DNA from: Salinicola halimionae
Lineage (GTDB): Bacteria > Pseudomonadota > Gammaproteobacteria > Pseudomonadales > Halomonadaceae
Length of the DNA stretch: 64,000 nucleotides
NCBI RefSeq assembly: GCF_003206065.1
Contig: NZ_PZJQ01000004.1
Span: 885,913-949,912 of the forward strand
Direction: 5' to 3'
Shown piece by piece: positions 45,501 to 55,629 of the stretch. The position numbers and the translations under genes are program-made. Positions within the stretch are counted from its first letter, which is position 1. Every line of letters starts with the position of its first letter. The notes under the pieces are model-generated. The model made no database searches. It worked only from the letters and a program-made list of their open reading frames with translations, and was not told the origin of the DNA.

Positions 45501-46421
45501 ATGGCACGTAAGGGCATCATTCTAGCTGGTGGTTCCGGCACTCGGCTTCACCCGATCACGCAGGGCATCTCCAAGCAGCTACTGCCGGTCTACGACAAGC
45601 CGATGATCTACTACCCGATCTCGGTGCTGATGCTGGCCGGAATCCGCGAGATTCTGATCATATCGACACCTTCCGATCTGCCTCAGTATCAGTATCTGCT
45701 GGGCGATGGCGCACAGTTCGGTGTGCGCTTCGAATATGCCGAACAGCCGTCTCCCGATGGTCTGGCCCAGGCATTTCTGATCGGTGAATCCTTCATCGGC
45801 AGCGACTCCGTGTGTCTGGTACTGGGAGATAATCTCTTTCATGGACAGCACTTCACCGAGCAGTTGACCCGGGCCTCGGAAGCAAAGAAAGGAGCGACGG
45901 TGTTCGGTTATCTGGTCAAGGATCCGGAGCGTTTCGGGGTGGTGGATTTCGATGCGTCGGGCAAGGCGCTGTCGATCGAAGAGAAGCCGATCAAGCCGAA
46001 ATCGCCTTATGCGGTCACCGGTCTCTATTTTTACGACAACGACGTGGTCGAGATCGCTCATCAGGTCAAGCCTTCCGAGCGCGGCGAGCTGGAGATCACC
46101 AGCATCAATAACGCCTACCTCGAGAGAGGCGATCTACGCGTCGAGCGACTGGGTCGCGGGTTCGCATGGCTCGATACCGGCACGCATGACAGTCTGCTGG
46201 AGGCGGGTCAGTACGTGCAGACGATCGAGCACCGTCAGGGACTCAAGGTTGCCTGTCTGGAAGAGATTGCCTGGAATCAGGGCTGGATCGATGACGCCGT
46301 CTTGGCCGAACGTGGCAACGCGCTCAAGAAAACGGGGTACGGCCAGTACCTGCTGGAGCGCCTGGAGGACTCGAGGCGTGGAGCGAAGATAGCGAAAGCG
46401 GCAGTCGTTGGCGGCCAGTAA
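45501..46421 (+). CDS. rmlA: Glucose-1-phosphate thymidylyltransferase
   Basis: 306 residues: [15 protein letters not shown] nucleotidyl loop, [55 protein letters not shown]. First step to dTDP-rhamnose, normally feedback-inhibited by the product. AGGAGC lies before ATG 45501. An 84-base gap with AT-rich sequence separates it from rmlD. Confidence 0.96.
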   Translation: MARKGIILAGGSGTRLHPITQGISKQLLPVYDKPMIYYPISVLMLAGIREILIISTPSDLPQYQYLLGDGAQFGVRFEYAEQPSPDGLAQAFLIGESFIGSDSVCLVLGDNLFHGQHFTEQLTRASEAKKGATVFGYLVKDPERFGVVDFDASGKALSIEEKPIKPKSPYAVTGLYFYDNDVVEIAHQVKPSERGELEITSINNAYLERGDLRVERLGRGFAWLDTGTHDSLLEAGQYVQTIEHRQGLKVACLEEIAWNQGWIDDAVLAERGNALKKTGYGQYLLERLEDSRRGAKIAKAAVVGGQ

Positions 46422-46457
46422 TCCGACGTGCCCATCGTAGGCAGAGGAACGAATAAA

Positions 46458-47003
46458 ATGAACTACGAAAAATTGTCCATTCCTGACGTCGTGCTGATGA
46501 CCCCCCGGGTATTCGGCGACGAGCGCGGCTTCTTTCTCGAGACGTTTCGCCACTGTGAATTCGTCGAGCACTGCGGCGAACACACGTTCGTACAGGACAA
46601 CCATAGCAAATCGAGCCAGGGCATCCTGCGGGGGCTGCATTATCAGCTGCAGCAACCGCAGGGGAAGCTCGTACGGGTCACGCGAGGAGAGGTCTACGAC
46701 GTGGCGGTCGATCTTCGACGGAGCTCCTCGACGTTCGGGCAATGGGTCGGAGCGCTGCTGAATGAAGACAATCGCCAGATGCTGTGGGTGCCGCCGGGAT
46801 TCGCCCACGGTTTCTACGTCACCAGCGACATTGCCGAGTTCCAGTACAAATGCACGGACTACTACGCGCCGGGCGACGAATACAGCCTTCACTGGAACGA
46901 CCCGCAACTGGCTATCGACTGGCCACTGGTTGGCGACAAGCCGATGACATCCGAAAAGGATGAACAGGGAAGTTCGCTGGCGGACGCTGCAACTTTCGCC
47001 TAG
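46458..47003 (+). CDS. rmlC: dTDP-4-dehydrorhamnose 3,5-epimerase
   Basis: 181 residues, cupin fold: GDERGFFLETFR, QDNHSKSSQGILRGLHYQ with the catalytic His, GEVYDVAVDLR, PPGFAHGFYV, YKCTDYYAPGDE. ATG 46458 has AGAGGA upstream; the in-frame ATG at 46428 lacks one. Confidence 0.95.
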   Translation: MNYEKLSIPDVVLMTPRVFGDERGFFLETFRHCEFVEHCGEHTFVQDNHSKSSQGILRGLHYQLQQPQGKLVRVTRGEVYDVAVDLRRSSSTFGQWVGALLNEDNRQMLWVPPGFAHGFYVTSDIAEFQYKCTDYYAPGDEYSLHWNDPQLAIDWPLVGDKPMTSEKDEQGSSLADAATFA

Positions 47004-47164
47004 GGCTGCTGGTTCGGACGGCTCCCGAGCGGTTCGTCGGGTTCGTGTTCCGAGCCTTGCTCGCACTTTTGCGCTGACGGTTTTGCGCCAGGCCATTCGG
47101 TCTCGCCATCTCGACTTTCTGGCTGCCCTGTGGGCGGCATCGCTTACTCTTGGGAGTTTCTCGG

Positions 47165-48520
47165 ATGAAGATCACCGTTTTCGGTACCGGCTATGTGGGG
47201 CTGGTCACCGGCGCCTGTCTGGCGGATGTTGGCCACGACGTGGTCTGTGTCGATATCGATCAGAACAAGATCGATCGCCTGGTTCAAGGAGAGATCCCGA
47301 TCTACGAACCCGGTCTCGAGTCCATGGTGCTTCGCAACGTCGAAGCCCAGCGACTGCAGTTCACCGTCGACGCTGAAATGGCGGTGGCGCATGGTGTCCT
47401 ACAGTTCATTGCCGTTGGCACCCCACCCGATGAAGACGGCAGTGCCGATCTGCAATACGTTCTGGCGGTAGCGTCCACCATCGGCCAGTACATGAACGCT
47501 TACAAGGTCGTCATCGACAAGTCGACCGTGCCGGTCGGTACCGCCGACAAGGTTCACGACCGCATCGCCGGCATTCTTGCGGAACGCGCCGCTGAACTCT
47601 CGTTCGATGTCTGTTCCAATCCCGAATTCCTCAAGGAAGGTTCGGCCCTGGATGATTTCACACGAGGTGCACGTATCGTTGTCGGTACCGGGTCAGACCG
47701 CGTCAGCGATCTCATGCGCGAATGCTATGCGCCTTACAACCGCAATCGCGAAAAGTTGATGTTCATGAGCGTGAGAGCGGCCGAGCTGACCAAGTATGCC
47801 GCCAACGCCATGCTTGCTACCAAGATCAGTTTCATGAACGAGATGGCCAATCTTGCGGAGCGCCTGGGGGCGGATATCGAGGACGTTCGTCGCGGTATCG
47901 GCTCCGATCCGCGGATCGGCTATCACTTCATCTATCCGGGCTGCGGATATGGTGGTTCCTGCTTTCCCAAGGACGTCCAGGCATTGGCGCGCACGGCCAG
48001 CAAGGTCGGTTACGAGGCCCAATTGCTTCAGGCGGTCGAGGCGGTCAACAAACGCCAGAAGTCGACTCTGTTCGAGAAGCTGTCCCACGCTCTGGGGGGC
48101 GAACTGGAAGGCAAGACGATTGCGGTCTGGGGGTTGGCGTTCAAGCCCGAAACCGACGACATGCGCGACGCCCCAAGTCGAACGTTGATGGAAGCGCTGT
48201 GGTCCCACGGTGCCACTGTCCAGGCCTATGACCCTGAGGCGATGAAAGAGTGTCGTCGGATCTACGGGGAGCGTGACGATCTGGTGCTGGTGGCCGATCG
48301 CATTCAGGCGGTCAAGCGAGCTGATGCGCTGGTGATCTGCACCGAGTGGAAGGAGTTTCGCACATTGGACGCCGAGTGGATTCGGGCCCAGCTGACGACT
48401 CCCGTCGTCGTCGACGGGCGAAATCTGTTCGATCCAGAAACGATGTCTGTTGCGGGCATCGATTATTACGCCGTCGGCCGAGGCAAGACCCTCGTTTCCC
48501 CGACTGAAACTCGAGGCTAG
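47165..48520 (+). CDS. UDP-glucose 6-dehydrogenase (RkpK/TuaD-type, longer subtype)
   Basis: 451 residues: [44 protein letters not shown], catalytic Cys266 in [14 protein letters not shown], and [18 protein letters not shown] in the C-terminal UDP domain. It gives UDP-glucuronate. It differs from the 388-residue Ugd at 7286 in length and sequence ([20 protein letters not shown] against [19 protein letters not shown]), so the locus has two independent sources of the sugar acid. GGGAG is 8 bases before ATG 47165. A strong hairpin follows at 48558. Confidence 0.94.
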   Translation: MKITVFGTGYVGLVTGACLADVGHDVVCVDIDQNKIDRLVQGEIPIYEPGLESMVLRNVEAQRLQFTVDAEMAVAHGVLQFIAVGTPPDEDGSADLQYVLAVASTIGQYMNAYKVVIDKSTVPVGTADKVHDRIAGILAERAAELSFDVCSNPEFLKEGSALDDFTRGARIVVGTGSDRVSDLMRECYAPYNRNREKLMFMSVRAAELTKYAANAMLATKISFMNEMANLAERLGADIEDVRRGIGSDPRIGYHFIYPGCGYGGSCFPKDVQALARTASKVGYEAQLLQAVEAVNKRQKSTLFEKLSHALGGELEGKTIAVWGLAFKPETDDMRDAPSRTLMEALWSHGATVQAYDPEAMKECRRIYGERDDLVLVADRIQAVKRADALVICTEWKEFRTLDAEWIRAQLTTPVVVDGRNLFDPETMSVAGIDYYAVGRGKTLVSPTETRG

Positions 48521-49218
48521 GCGTTGAGTCGACCCGCTCCTGACGCTTGCTCCGACTCGCCGCTAGAAAACGCATCGTCGTTTTCTGCGGCGTATTGTTA
48601 CCGCAATATCTTTGTTTACTGTTTTTAATGCTTCCGGTTATGAGACAGCTGATATTTTTCATCAGCTTTTAATGAGTGGATTGCTGGATGGTGAATATCG
48701 ATGAGTAAATTCATCTTCACCAAAAGCCGGGTCGAGATTAACCTGACTAAAGTCTTAGCGGTGACCTGAAATTGATGGTGGTGGATGTTTAAAGTCGAAA
48801 CACATTAAACGTCGCAGGCTCACGGTTCCCCGAGATTGATATGTCATCGTATTGTAGCAAGCCATGATTTTTTGTCGTTATTTCGCGACATTGCTAGCTT
48901 CCTGGCTGCCATCACTATTGATGAATTGATAGTGTTTATTGCTTTCTCTACATATCTTTCGATGGCTTCAGACGTCCGCCAATTGGATTGGCATGAAGAT
49001 GGTTGTCAAAAAACTATAAAAGCACCTGCAAGAATGGCGTTTTGAAATATAAGTTTTAATTAAATTAAAAATTGATATGAATCTTTGCCTGGTAATGCTG
49101 AGCGCTGCTGCATCGGCCTGAAGGTCGTGCGGATCTGCAGTTTCTCAATAACCGCGCGCGGGCAAGAATAGGTAAACGTCACGGATCGTGGCAAATCAAA
49201 CATCGACGGGGCATCATC
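48521..49218. other. AT-rich intergenic region before the assembly genes
   Basis: About 700 bases. After the hairpin the sequence drops strongly in GC (especially 48600-49080). An open frame at 48836-49045 (69 codons) has no ribosome site or recognisable protein features. The region probably holds the promoter of the 49219 operon; tttaattaaattaaaaattgatat near 49055 is the most AT-rich stretch. Confidence 0.6.
48558..48596 (+). terminator. Strong hairpin terminator after the second UDP-glucose dehydrogenase
   Basis: cgccgc-t-agaaaacg pairs with cgttttct-gcggcg (14 bp with one bulge) around a 6-base loop, followed by tattgtta. Ends the rml/ugd unit. Confidence 0.7.
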
Positions 49219-50265
49219 ATGCAAGCCAAGAATCGAGCACTACATGAGTTCGGAGCGACCTTTCTTGGGCCCGCACTGCACGTTTATGCCGAATCCATAG
49301 AAGCCGAAGCCAATGGCCATCTTCCCGTCTGCCTGGCGCGCGAAGGGTGGTGTTTTCATCGCCTGTTGACGCGATTGCAGCGTGAGTCGTCAATCGATCT
49401 ACAGCACGACCCCGTTTACCTGCGGGTGTCCAGAACGCTCCTTTTCCGCGCCATGCTGGGCTCGGAGACGATCATGCCGATGGCGCTCAGCAATGAATTT
49501 ACAGGCAGCATACTGGACCTCATGCGTAAGCGATTTGGTCTTCAGCTACATGAAATATTTGCAGCGTTGCCGTTCGAGCTTCTTCGTTTCAACTGTGAGC
49601 TTCCCAAGGATCAGGATCTGGTCCTGCAGTGGCTGACACCGCATTTAAAAGCCTTGGAAGACGTCGTTTCCCCGACACGCCGGTCGTTGATTGCCTATCT
49701 GAGCCGAAGCGGGCTGCTGGATCCCGACAAGCGTCCTCTGATGCTGGACCTGGGCTATTCCGGCACGATCCAGAAAATTCTCACGCATATTCTGGAGCGG
49801 GACACGACCGGCCTCTATTTTATCGCGACCAAGCCAGGTGACTCCGCGATCGGTGATCATCATGCGCTATTGAAGGGTGTCTTTCATGAGGGGGTGGGGT
49901 GGCGCGATGGCTGCACCATGCTCGATCGTTCGTTGCTCTTCGAGTGCTTGTTGACCGCTCCCCATGGGCAAATGGTGGACATTCGTCAGAAGAGCAATCG
50001 CGAGTTCGAATATTTCTATGGTCGTGAGGCAGCAACACAGCGCCATTTTCAGGATTTGAAAACGGTCTTCGATGGCGCGATCGATCACGTCGTGATGTGT
50101 CGACACCATGGCGTGAACTACACGCGTGCGGATGTGCAGGACCTCTACGAAGTCTTTGCTACCAGACCCAACTGTATTCCCCATGACGTATGGCATCTTT
50201 TTAGTGTCGATGACGATATCACCGGTAACGGTATGGTCAATCCGATGCAAATGTTCGCAATATAA
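49219..50265 (+). CDS. Stand-alone COG5610-like segment without a HAD catalytic domain
   Basis: 348 residues. It resembles the part that follows the HAD phosphatase domain in COG5610-type polysaccharide proteins: VCLAREGWCFHRLLTRL, VYLRVSRTLLFRAML, LMLDLGYSGTIQKILTHIL, GLYFIATKPG. No HAD DxD motif is present. It lies 20 bases before an RgpF-HAD protein that contains the HAD domain but not this segment, so the two may act as one split enzyme. Function unknown; glycan assembly is inferred from context. Confidence 0.6.
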   Translation: MQAKNRALHEFGATFLGPALHVYAESIEAEANGHLPVCLAREGWCFHRLLTRLQRESSIDLQHDPVYLRVSRTLLFRAMLGSETIMPMALSNEFTGSILDLMRKRFGLQLHEIFAALPFELLRFNCELPKDQDLVLQWLTPHLKALEDVVSPTRRSLIAYLSRSGLLDPDKRPLMLDLGYSGTIQKILTHILERDTTGLYFIATKPGDSAIGDHHALLKGVFHEGVGWRDGCTMLDRSLLFECLLTAPHGQMVDIRQKSNREFEYFYGREAATQRHFQDLKTVFDGAIDHVVMCRHHGVNYTRADVQDLYEVFATRPNCIPHDVWHLFSVDDDITGNGMVNPMQMFAI

Positions 50266-50285
50266 ATCAATAGGCGGGGGCCCCC

Positions 50286-52622
50286 ATGAAACCAACGGGA
50301 AAAATGATGTCGCTATTACCGTGGCTATTTCAGACCCAGATCGCCAGCCAGGCGCGCAAGAAGCGCCTGGCTGCGGAGGAAGTCGTGGGAATGGACGACA
50401 ACATCGTCGTGCCCGAGGCTCGGTCAGACAAGGCCAGGTCAGAAGAGATTCGATCAGAAAAGGATGTCGAAGAAAAAGTCATTGAAGACCAGCCCTGGGA
50501 AGAACCCGTCGTCAACGATAAGAACCTGGTCACTGTGACCGAGACCTTTATCGTCTCCGAGGGAGATGCCATCAACGATGATGTTGCCCCTGCAAACGTG
50601 GTTGTCGGTAAGGAAGAGCCGCTTTCGTTTTCTGACGCCGCTGCTTTGTCGGACGCCGATTCGGCGGCCGAATTGCGCAATGATGACAGCGAAGCGAGTG
50701 AATTGCCGCTGGGGGTCACGACCGGCAGTGGTAGTGCTCACGCGTCCCTGATGGGCCAGGCGTTCATGGACGCGCTAAGCACCGGACTGTTCGATCCCAA
50801 GTGGTATCAGGCTACCTACGGTCTGCGCTTCGCGACGCAGCGTGAAGCCTTCGATGACTATCTTCGCAAATCTCGTTTTGCCCCGGTGAACCCGTCACCG
50901 CGCTTCGATAGCGAGACCTATCATCGAATGTATATCGATGTCTTTCATGCTCAGCAGAGCCCGCTACAGCACTATCTGCTGCATGGACGTAGCGAAGGAC
51001 GCCAGCATGTACCCGCTACCGTGCGTTGGTACCCCCGAGAGATCATCGAGCCCAGCAAAACGCTGACCCAGGCGGCGAGTGAGTTGAAAGTCGCACTTTG
51101 TCTGCACGTTTTCTACGTCGATTTTCTTGATCGATTTGCCAAGGCGATCGAGCGGTTTCCGGTGACCGTCGACGTCTATCTGACGCTGGCGGATGCCAGT
51201 TTCGAAACGCATGCCCAGGAGATGTTCGGCAAGCATCCCAAGGTCGGCAAGCTGGAAACCCGTGTCGTGCCCAACCGCGGCCGCAACTTTGGCCCGGCCC
51301 TGGTGGAGTACGGCCAGGCACTACAGGCGTATGACCTGTTCTGTCATCTGCACTCCAAGAAGTCGCTCTATTCGGGCAAGGAGCAGACACAGTGGGCAGA
51401 GTATCTGATCGAATACCTGTTGCGCGATACTTCCGTCATCACCCGGCTATTGAATGCTTACGCCGCTGACGAGTCGCTGGGGCTCTATTACCCGACCACG
51501 TTCTGGATGATGCCCGCCTGGGTCAATCACCAGACCATGAACAAGGGTTTCATGCGCGAGTGGCAGCAAACGCTGGGATTGGATCATATCCCCGAGTTTT
51601 TGAGCTATCCCGCCGGTGGCATGTTCTGGTCTCGACCCGGTGCGATGAAGGGCGTGCTGGATCAGACGTGGACCTACGAAGATTTCCCGGAAGAACCGTT
51701 GCCCAACGACAATTCGATGCTCCACGCCCTGGAGCGAATTCTCGGTCCGCTGGCCGAAAATCTCGGTTACAAGCAGCTGTTTTATTACCCGCCTACCGGC
51801 CAGTTCACGACGGACAATGGCTATATCACCGCAAGCTATCACGGCCGGTTGGAGCAGCACGTTGCCAGTATCCAGGCGCACGCCTGCATCAGTTTCGATG
51901 TCTTCGATACGCTGGTTCGCCGCGAGTTCACCGTGCCCGATTACGCCAAACTGAAGCTCGGCAAGATGCTGGCCGAACAGGGGATCGTCGGCACCGCGCA
52001 GGCGTTCGTCAAGCTGCGCAACGACGCCGAGTCGACGCTGCGACAGCGGGCCAATTATCAGGGCGACGTTCGGATCGAAGCCATCTACGACGAACTGGCC
52101 GATCAGCTGGATGTGGATCCCGTAGTGGCTCAGGACTGGATGGAGCTCGAGTACGAACTCGATCTAGAAATGATCCAACCCAAGGACGAGATGGTCGAGC
52201 TATTCAACCATCTTGCCGCTCAGGGACACATTCTCTGGGTCATCTCGGATAGCTATTACAACCGCGAGCAGGTGGGGCTGATGCTCCGTAAGGCCGGCGT
52301 GGCGGCGGCCTACCGGTTGATGGTGTCGAGCGAAGAACAGCTGCGCAAGGATAACGGGTCGATGTGGCGGAAGGTGAAGCAGGACCTCGCCAACGAAGGT
52401 ATCGATCGTCACCTGCACATCGGTGACAACGTGGTGGCGGACGCGCAGGTGCCCGGTGACCTGGGGCTGACGACATTCCATATTCTTCATCCGATGGATA
52501 AGTGGGCGGCGTTGGGATTCCCGGCGGTACTGCACGGGGCGGATGCGCTGGATGAGATGGAAATTCTCAAGTGGGGCCGCTTGATCAACGAAGTGGGCAG
52601 AAATCCGTTCATTGGTGAGTGA
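50286..52622 (+). CDS. RgpF-type rhamnan synthesis domain + HAD-family domain
   Basis: 778 residues. Residues 1-150 are acidic low-complexity; about 155-255 a small domain (FDPKWYQATYGL, FDSETYHRMY); about 265-515 an RgpF domain (LCLHVFYVDFLDRFAKAI, VPNRGRNFGPALVEY, CHLHSKKSLYSG, YPAGGMFWSRPGAM); about 530-770 a HAD domain with Asp538-x-x-Asp541 (SFDVFDTLVRR), ISDSYYNRE, RKDNGSMWRKV and HIGDNVVADAQ. RgpF domains occur in enzymes handling L-rhamnose polymers, in line with rmlBDAC upstream. The ribosome site lies in a ggggg/ccccc palindrome abutting the ATG. Confidence 0.78.
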   Translation: MKPTGKMMSLLPWLFQTQIASQARKKRLAAEEVVGMDDNIVVPEARSDKARSEEIRSEKDVEEKVIEDQPWEEPVVNDKNLVTVTETFIVSEGDAINDDVAPANVVVGKEEPLSFSDAAALSDADSAAELRNDDSEASELPLGVTTGSGSAHASLMGQAFMDALSTGLFDPKWYQATYGLRFATQREAFDDYLRKSRFAPVNPSPRFDSETYHRMYIDVFHAQQSPLQHYLLHGRSEGRQHVPATVRWYPREIIEPSKTLTQAASELKVALCLHVFYVDFLDRFAKAIERFPVTVDVYLTLADASFETHAQEMFGKHPKVGKLETRVVPNRGRNFGPALVEYGQALQAYDLFCHLHSKKSLYSGKEQTQWAEYLIEYLLRDTSVITRLLNAYAADESLGLYYPTTFWMMPAWVNHQTMNKGFMREWQQTLGLDHIPEFLSYPAGGMFWSRPGAMKGVLDQTWTYEDFPEEPLPNDNSMLHALERILGPLAENLGYKQLFYYPPTGQFTTDNGYITASYHGRLEQHVASIQAHACISFDVFDTLVRREFTVPDYAKLKLGKMLAEQGIVGTAQAFVKLRNDAESTLRQRANYQGDVRIEAIYDELADQLDVDPVVAQDWMELEYELDLEMIQPKDEMVELFNHLAAQGHILWVISDSYYNREQVGLMLRKAGVAAAYRLMVSSEEQLRKDNGSMWRKVKQDLANEGIDRHLHIGDNVVADAQVPGDLGLTTFHILHPMDKWAALGFPAVLHGADALDEMEILKWGRLINEVGRNPFIGE

Positions 52623-52747
52623 TGGCGGTATCGACGGGCCGAGTGATCCGCTACCGATCGCCGGCGCCGTGCAGTAACAGAAGCCGTGGTAACGGACTCC
52701 GGGGTGTTAGACGTGATGGTTACCAATTTAGTGGTCGAGGGGGATGC

Positions 52748-53740
52748 GTGACGGTCGATCCAACGCGCGCGGGTATCCGCGCCACGACGAATATCTGTTT
52801 TACCGCCCTCACCATGGTGCGGGGCGAGAGCGATATCGTCTGGTCGTCGCTTCTGCATCATGCGCGTCTGGGTTTCCAGCGTTTGATCGTCATCAGCTAC
52901 CTGGAGCACGACTTTCTTCGCGAGTGCATCGACAAGCTACGCCATGATTTTCCTGGCCTGGAAGTGAATCTGGTCGAGCTCGAGAGCCGCGGCCATTTCG
53001 GCAGACGCAAGGCGTTTTACGTCAACCGGGCATTGTCGTTGTTCGTCGATCCCAAGATGGAAAATTTCGCCTACTGCTTCGATGCCGATGAGTTTCTCTC
53101 ATTGGGTGCGTATCCATCGATTGGTGCTTTCCTTGCCGCATTCGTCGCCGAGTTGCCGGGAAAAGTGATTCACGGAACGACAGGTGAGGTTTTTCCGCTG
53201 CCCTGGCTCAATTTGATTCCGAAGCGTCGCCATTATGAAGAGCGGGATTTGAGCGGACAGTTTCTCGAAGGAGAGTATCTCTGCGTCGACAGCCGTCAGC
53301 ACAGTCGTCACAAGGTCCTGTTCCGCAAGCGGCCGGGGACGCGCGTTCACATGGCCTATCACCAGGCTTTTGCGGGGGAGAAGGATGTCCCCGTCCTGCC
53401 GGATTCCGAGGCTGTCGCGTTCGTCGAAAAGAGCGGGGCATGCGTCTATCACGTGCCACTGCGTAGCCCCGGGCAGTTCCGGGATCGGCTGGAAGGGCCG
53501 ATGCGCCGCGTCATGATCCAGCCTGGTAGCGCTCCATCGTCAGCGCCTGCCGAGGTGCCTTTCGATATTGCCGCTGAACTTTACTCGGCGTGTACCGCCA
53601 GTCAGCCAAGATTCACGAGTCTTGCCGAAGCCGCAGATGTCTTCGGAGAAGCCATTACCGATAGAAAGATCCGGGCCATCACTCGATTCATCTACCGTCA
53701 TCGAGTGGACGTCGGCCCGGTTTTGGGCTCGGCGAAGTAG
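52748..53740 (+). CDS. GT92/GT2_4-like glycosyltransferase A
   Basis: 330 residues. FTALTMVRGESDIVWSSLLHH, IVISYLEHDFLRECIDKLR, GRRKAFYVNRAL, FDADEFLSL (metal DxD), and VYHVPLRSPGQF near the end. A clear paralogue of the gene at 59178 (same TALTMVRGE and FDADEFL blocks). I chose GTG 52748 with GAGGGGG just upstream; the frame runs back to 52619 but those codons are Arg/Gly-rich and unlike the family. Donor and acceptor unknown. Confidence 0.72.
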   Translation: MTVDPTRAGIRATTNICFTALTMVRGESDIVWSSLLHHARLGFQRLIVISYLEHDFLRECIDKLRHDFPGLEVNLVELESRGHFGRRKAFYVNRALSLFVDPKMENFAYCFDADEFLSLGAYPSIGAFLAAFVAELPGKVIHGTTGEVFPLPWLNLIPKRRHYEERDLSGQFLEGEYLCVDSRQHSRHKVLFRKRPGTRVHMAYHQAFAGEKDVPVLPDSEAVAFVEKSGACVYHVPLRSPGQFRDRLEGPMRRVMIQPGSAPSSAPAEVPFDIAAELYSACTASQPRFTSLAEAADVFGEAITDRKIRAITRFIYRHRVDVGPVLGSAK

Positions 53741-53773
53741 TCGCCGCCCCGAGTTGCCTGGGAACTTACGCCA

Positions 53774-55618
53774 ATGATTTCACGCATCGCCAACGAACCC
53801 CGTTATCGATACACGATGGTCGCCATCGTCAAGAACGAACGTGAGTACCTACCCGAGTGGATTGCTTACCACCGACTGATCGGTTTCGAGCACTTCTACA
53901 TTGCCGATCACGGCAGCAGCGATGATACCGATCTGTTGTTGGCGAAATGGCAGAGCCAGGGACTGGTCACCGCTTGCCAATGGGAGCCTGAAGAGCGAGC
54001 GCAGATTCTGTGGTATCAGCATGTACTCGAGCGCCACGGCCACGAATCGACCTACATGGCATTTCTGGACGTTGACGAGTTTCTGGTGCACCCGCATTGC
54101 GATAGACCACTGGAGTGGCTGGCGCCGACGCTGTCGCCCGACGATGTGGGCGCGGTGGCGATCAACTGGCGAATTTTCGGATCTTCCGGGATGCGTTTTC
54201 GACAGCCTGGCGGCGTATTGGAGCGGTTCAGCATGGCCAGCAATAGTGCTCGAGTCGTCAATTGCCATGTGAAGTCGATCGTCAAGCCTTCGCGGGTATT
54301 GTCGATGACACCGCATACGGCAGAGTTGAAGCCTGGCTATCGCTATCTTTCTGCGAACGGTCAAACAGTAGATTTCATCGAGGGCAAGGCGAAGTCCGGC
54401 CGCTCGCAGAGCGTGATCGATACGCCGATGAAGATTTACCACTACAACATCAAATCGCAGGAAGAGTTCGTCGATACCAAGATGTCGCGCGGTCGAGCCA
54501 ACCTGGGGCCGATGCACTCTCGCGATCTGGATTATTTTCACCGGCATGACATGAATGACGAGCCGGTCCAGTTTTCGCCGGAACTGCTGAGTCGCGTTCG
54601 TCAGGCCAGTCAAGACCTCGCACCGGAAGCCTTCCCGGCCCGGCGCCAGCCATGTTTCTTCGTCCATATCCCCAAGACTGCGGGGACGAGTTTTCGTCTG
54701 GGTGCCAAGGCACATCTCGGCGAGGACCGGGTCTGGCACGACTACGGCGAAAAGCAGCGCGAAACGGCGCCCGCGGTGGTGCGCTGGGGCTATGAGCGTC
54801 GCGATATCTGGCGATTGTGGCAGATTCTCTCCGCCCAGAATGTGCAACTGCTGGGAGGGCACGTTCGGCTGGACAAGTACGCGCATATGGCAGGTTTGCG
54901 TCATTGCTTCTCTTTCGTTCGCGACCCGCTGCAGCGACTGGCGTCTGAATATCATCACTTCGTTCGCCACCACGGCTATCAGGATACGTTCTCGGCGTTC
55001 TATCGTCGCCACGACATGATCAATCGTCAGAGTCGTTTTCTGGAATCGACGCGTATCGAGGCTCTGGGATTCATCGGGCTGACGGAGCGCTATTCGGAAT
55101 CGCTGGCGATGCTGAATGCGCTATATGGCTGGGAAATCCCGGGGATGGCGGAAAACCTGGGCCATGCGTCGGTAGATCATGCCTATGACATCAGTGCCGA
55201 GGATGAAATCGCGTTGCGCGAGCTGAACGCCGAAGACTTCCAGCTCTATCAGGAATGTCAGCGGTTGTTCGATTCCCGGCTGGCCCTGTTCGAGTTAGGC
55301 CGGCCCTTCGTCCATGGCGCGATTCAACAATGCGTTGCCGACAAGGTGGTGGGGTGGGCCTGGTGGGCCACCGACGACAGCCCCGTCGAGATCGATGTCT
55401 GGGTCAACGATCACAAGGTCGGTCGTACGCTGGCCAATGCGCTGCGTCCCGGCATGCTCCGATGGGGCGCACCTCGCGGCGCTTTCGTAGGCTTTCATCT
55501 GCCAATTGAGGCCGGTCATGGGGATATCGTCGATTGCCGGGTCACCTTGACCCAGCAGTCGTTGGGGCGGCATCGCGTTCAGCGAACCGCCACGCTTCAG
55601 CCTGTGCTGGAACCGTGA
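53774..55618 (+). CDS. Glycosyltransferase-sulfotransferase fusion with C-terminal beta-domain
   Basis: 614 residues in three parts. 12-250: GT92/GT2_4-like transferase (TMVAIVKNEREYLPEWIAYH, FYIADHGSSDDTD, Asp99-x-Asp101 in FLDVDEFLVH). About 290-490: PAPS-dependent sulfotransferase with the 5'-phosphosulfate loop FVHIPKTAGTSF (Lys301) and the 3'-phosphate site FSFVRDPLQRLASEY (Arg383, Ser391). About 505-610: a domain with the pattern VVGWAWWATDDSPVEIDVWV...FVGFHLPI seen next to glycosyltransferases. The simplest reading is an enzyme that adds a sugar and sulfates it or its neighbour, using PAPS from cysD-cysNC. 33 bases after the previous gene. Confidence 0.82.
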   Translation: MISRIANEPRYRYTMVAIVKNEREYLPEWIAYHRLIGFEHFYIADHGSSDDTDLLLAKWQSQGLVTACQWEPEERAQILWYQHVLERHGHESTYMAFLDVDEFLVHPHCDRPLEWLAPTLSPDDVGAVAINWRIFGSSGMRFRQPGGVLERFSMASNSARVVNCHVKSIVKPSRVLSMTPHTAELKPGYRYLSANGQTVDFIEGKAKSGRSQSVIDTPMKIYHYNIKSQEEFVDTKMSRGRANLGPMHSRDLDYFHRHDMNDEPVQFSPELLSRVRQASQDLAPEAFPARRQPCFFVHIPKTAGTSFRLGAKAHLGEDRVWHDYGEKQRETAPAVVRWGYERRDIWRLWQILSAQNVQLLGGHVRLDKYAHMAGLRHCFSFVRDPLQRLASEYHHFVRHHGYQDTFSAFYRRHDMINRQSRFLESTRIEALGFIGLTERYSESLAMLNALYGWEIPGMAENLGHASVDHAYDISAEDEIALRELNAEDFQLYQECQRLFDSRLALFELGRPFVHGAIQQCVADKVVGWAWWATDDSPVEIDVWVNDHKVGRTLANALRPGMLRWGAPRGAFVGFHLPIEAGHGDIVDCRVTLTQQSLGRHRVQRTATLQPVLEP

Positions 55619-55629
55619 GGGACATGCCG

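Noticed and set aside
48836..49045. 69-codon open frame in the AT-rich gap
   Set aside because: No ribosome site and no recognisable motif; AT-rich noncoding sequence explains it.
53849..55012. 387-codon minus-strand frame opposite the GT-sulfotransferase gene
   Set aside because: Shadow frame; the plus strand has clear GT and PAPS-binding motifs.
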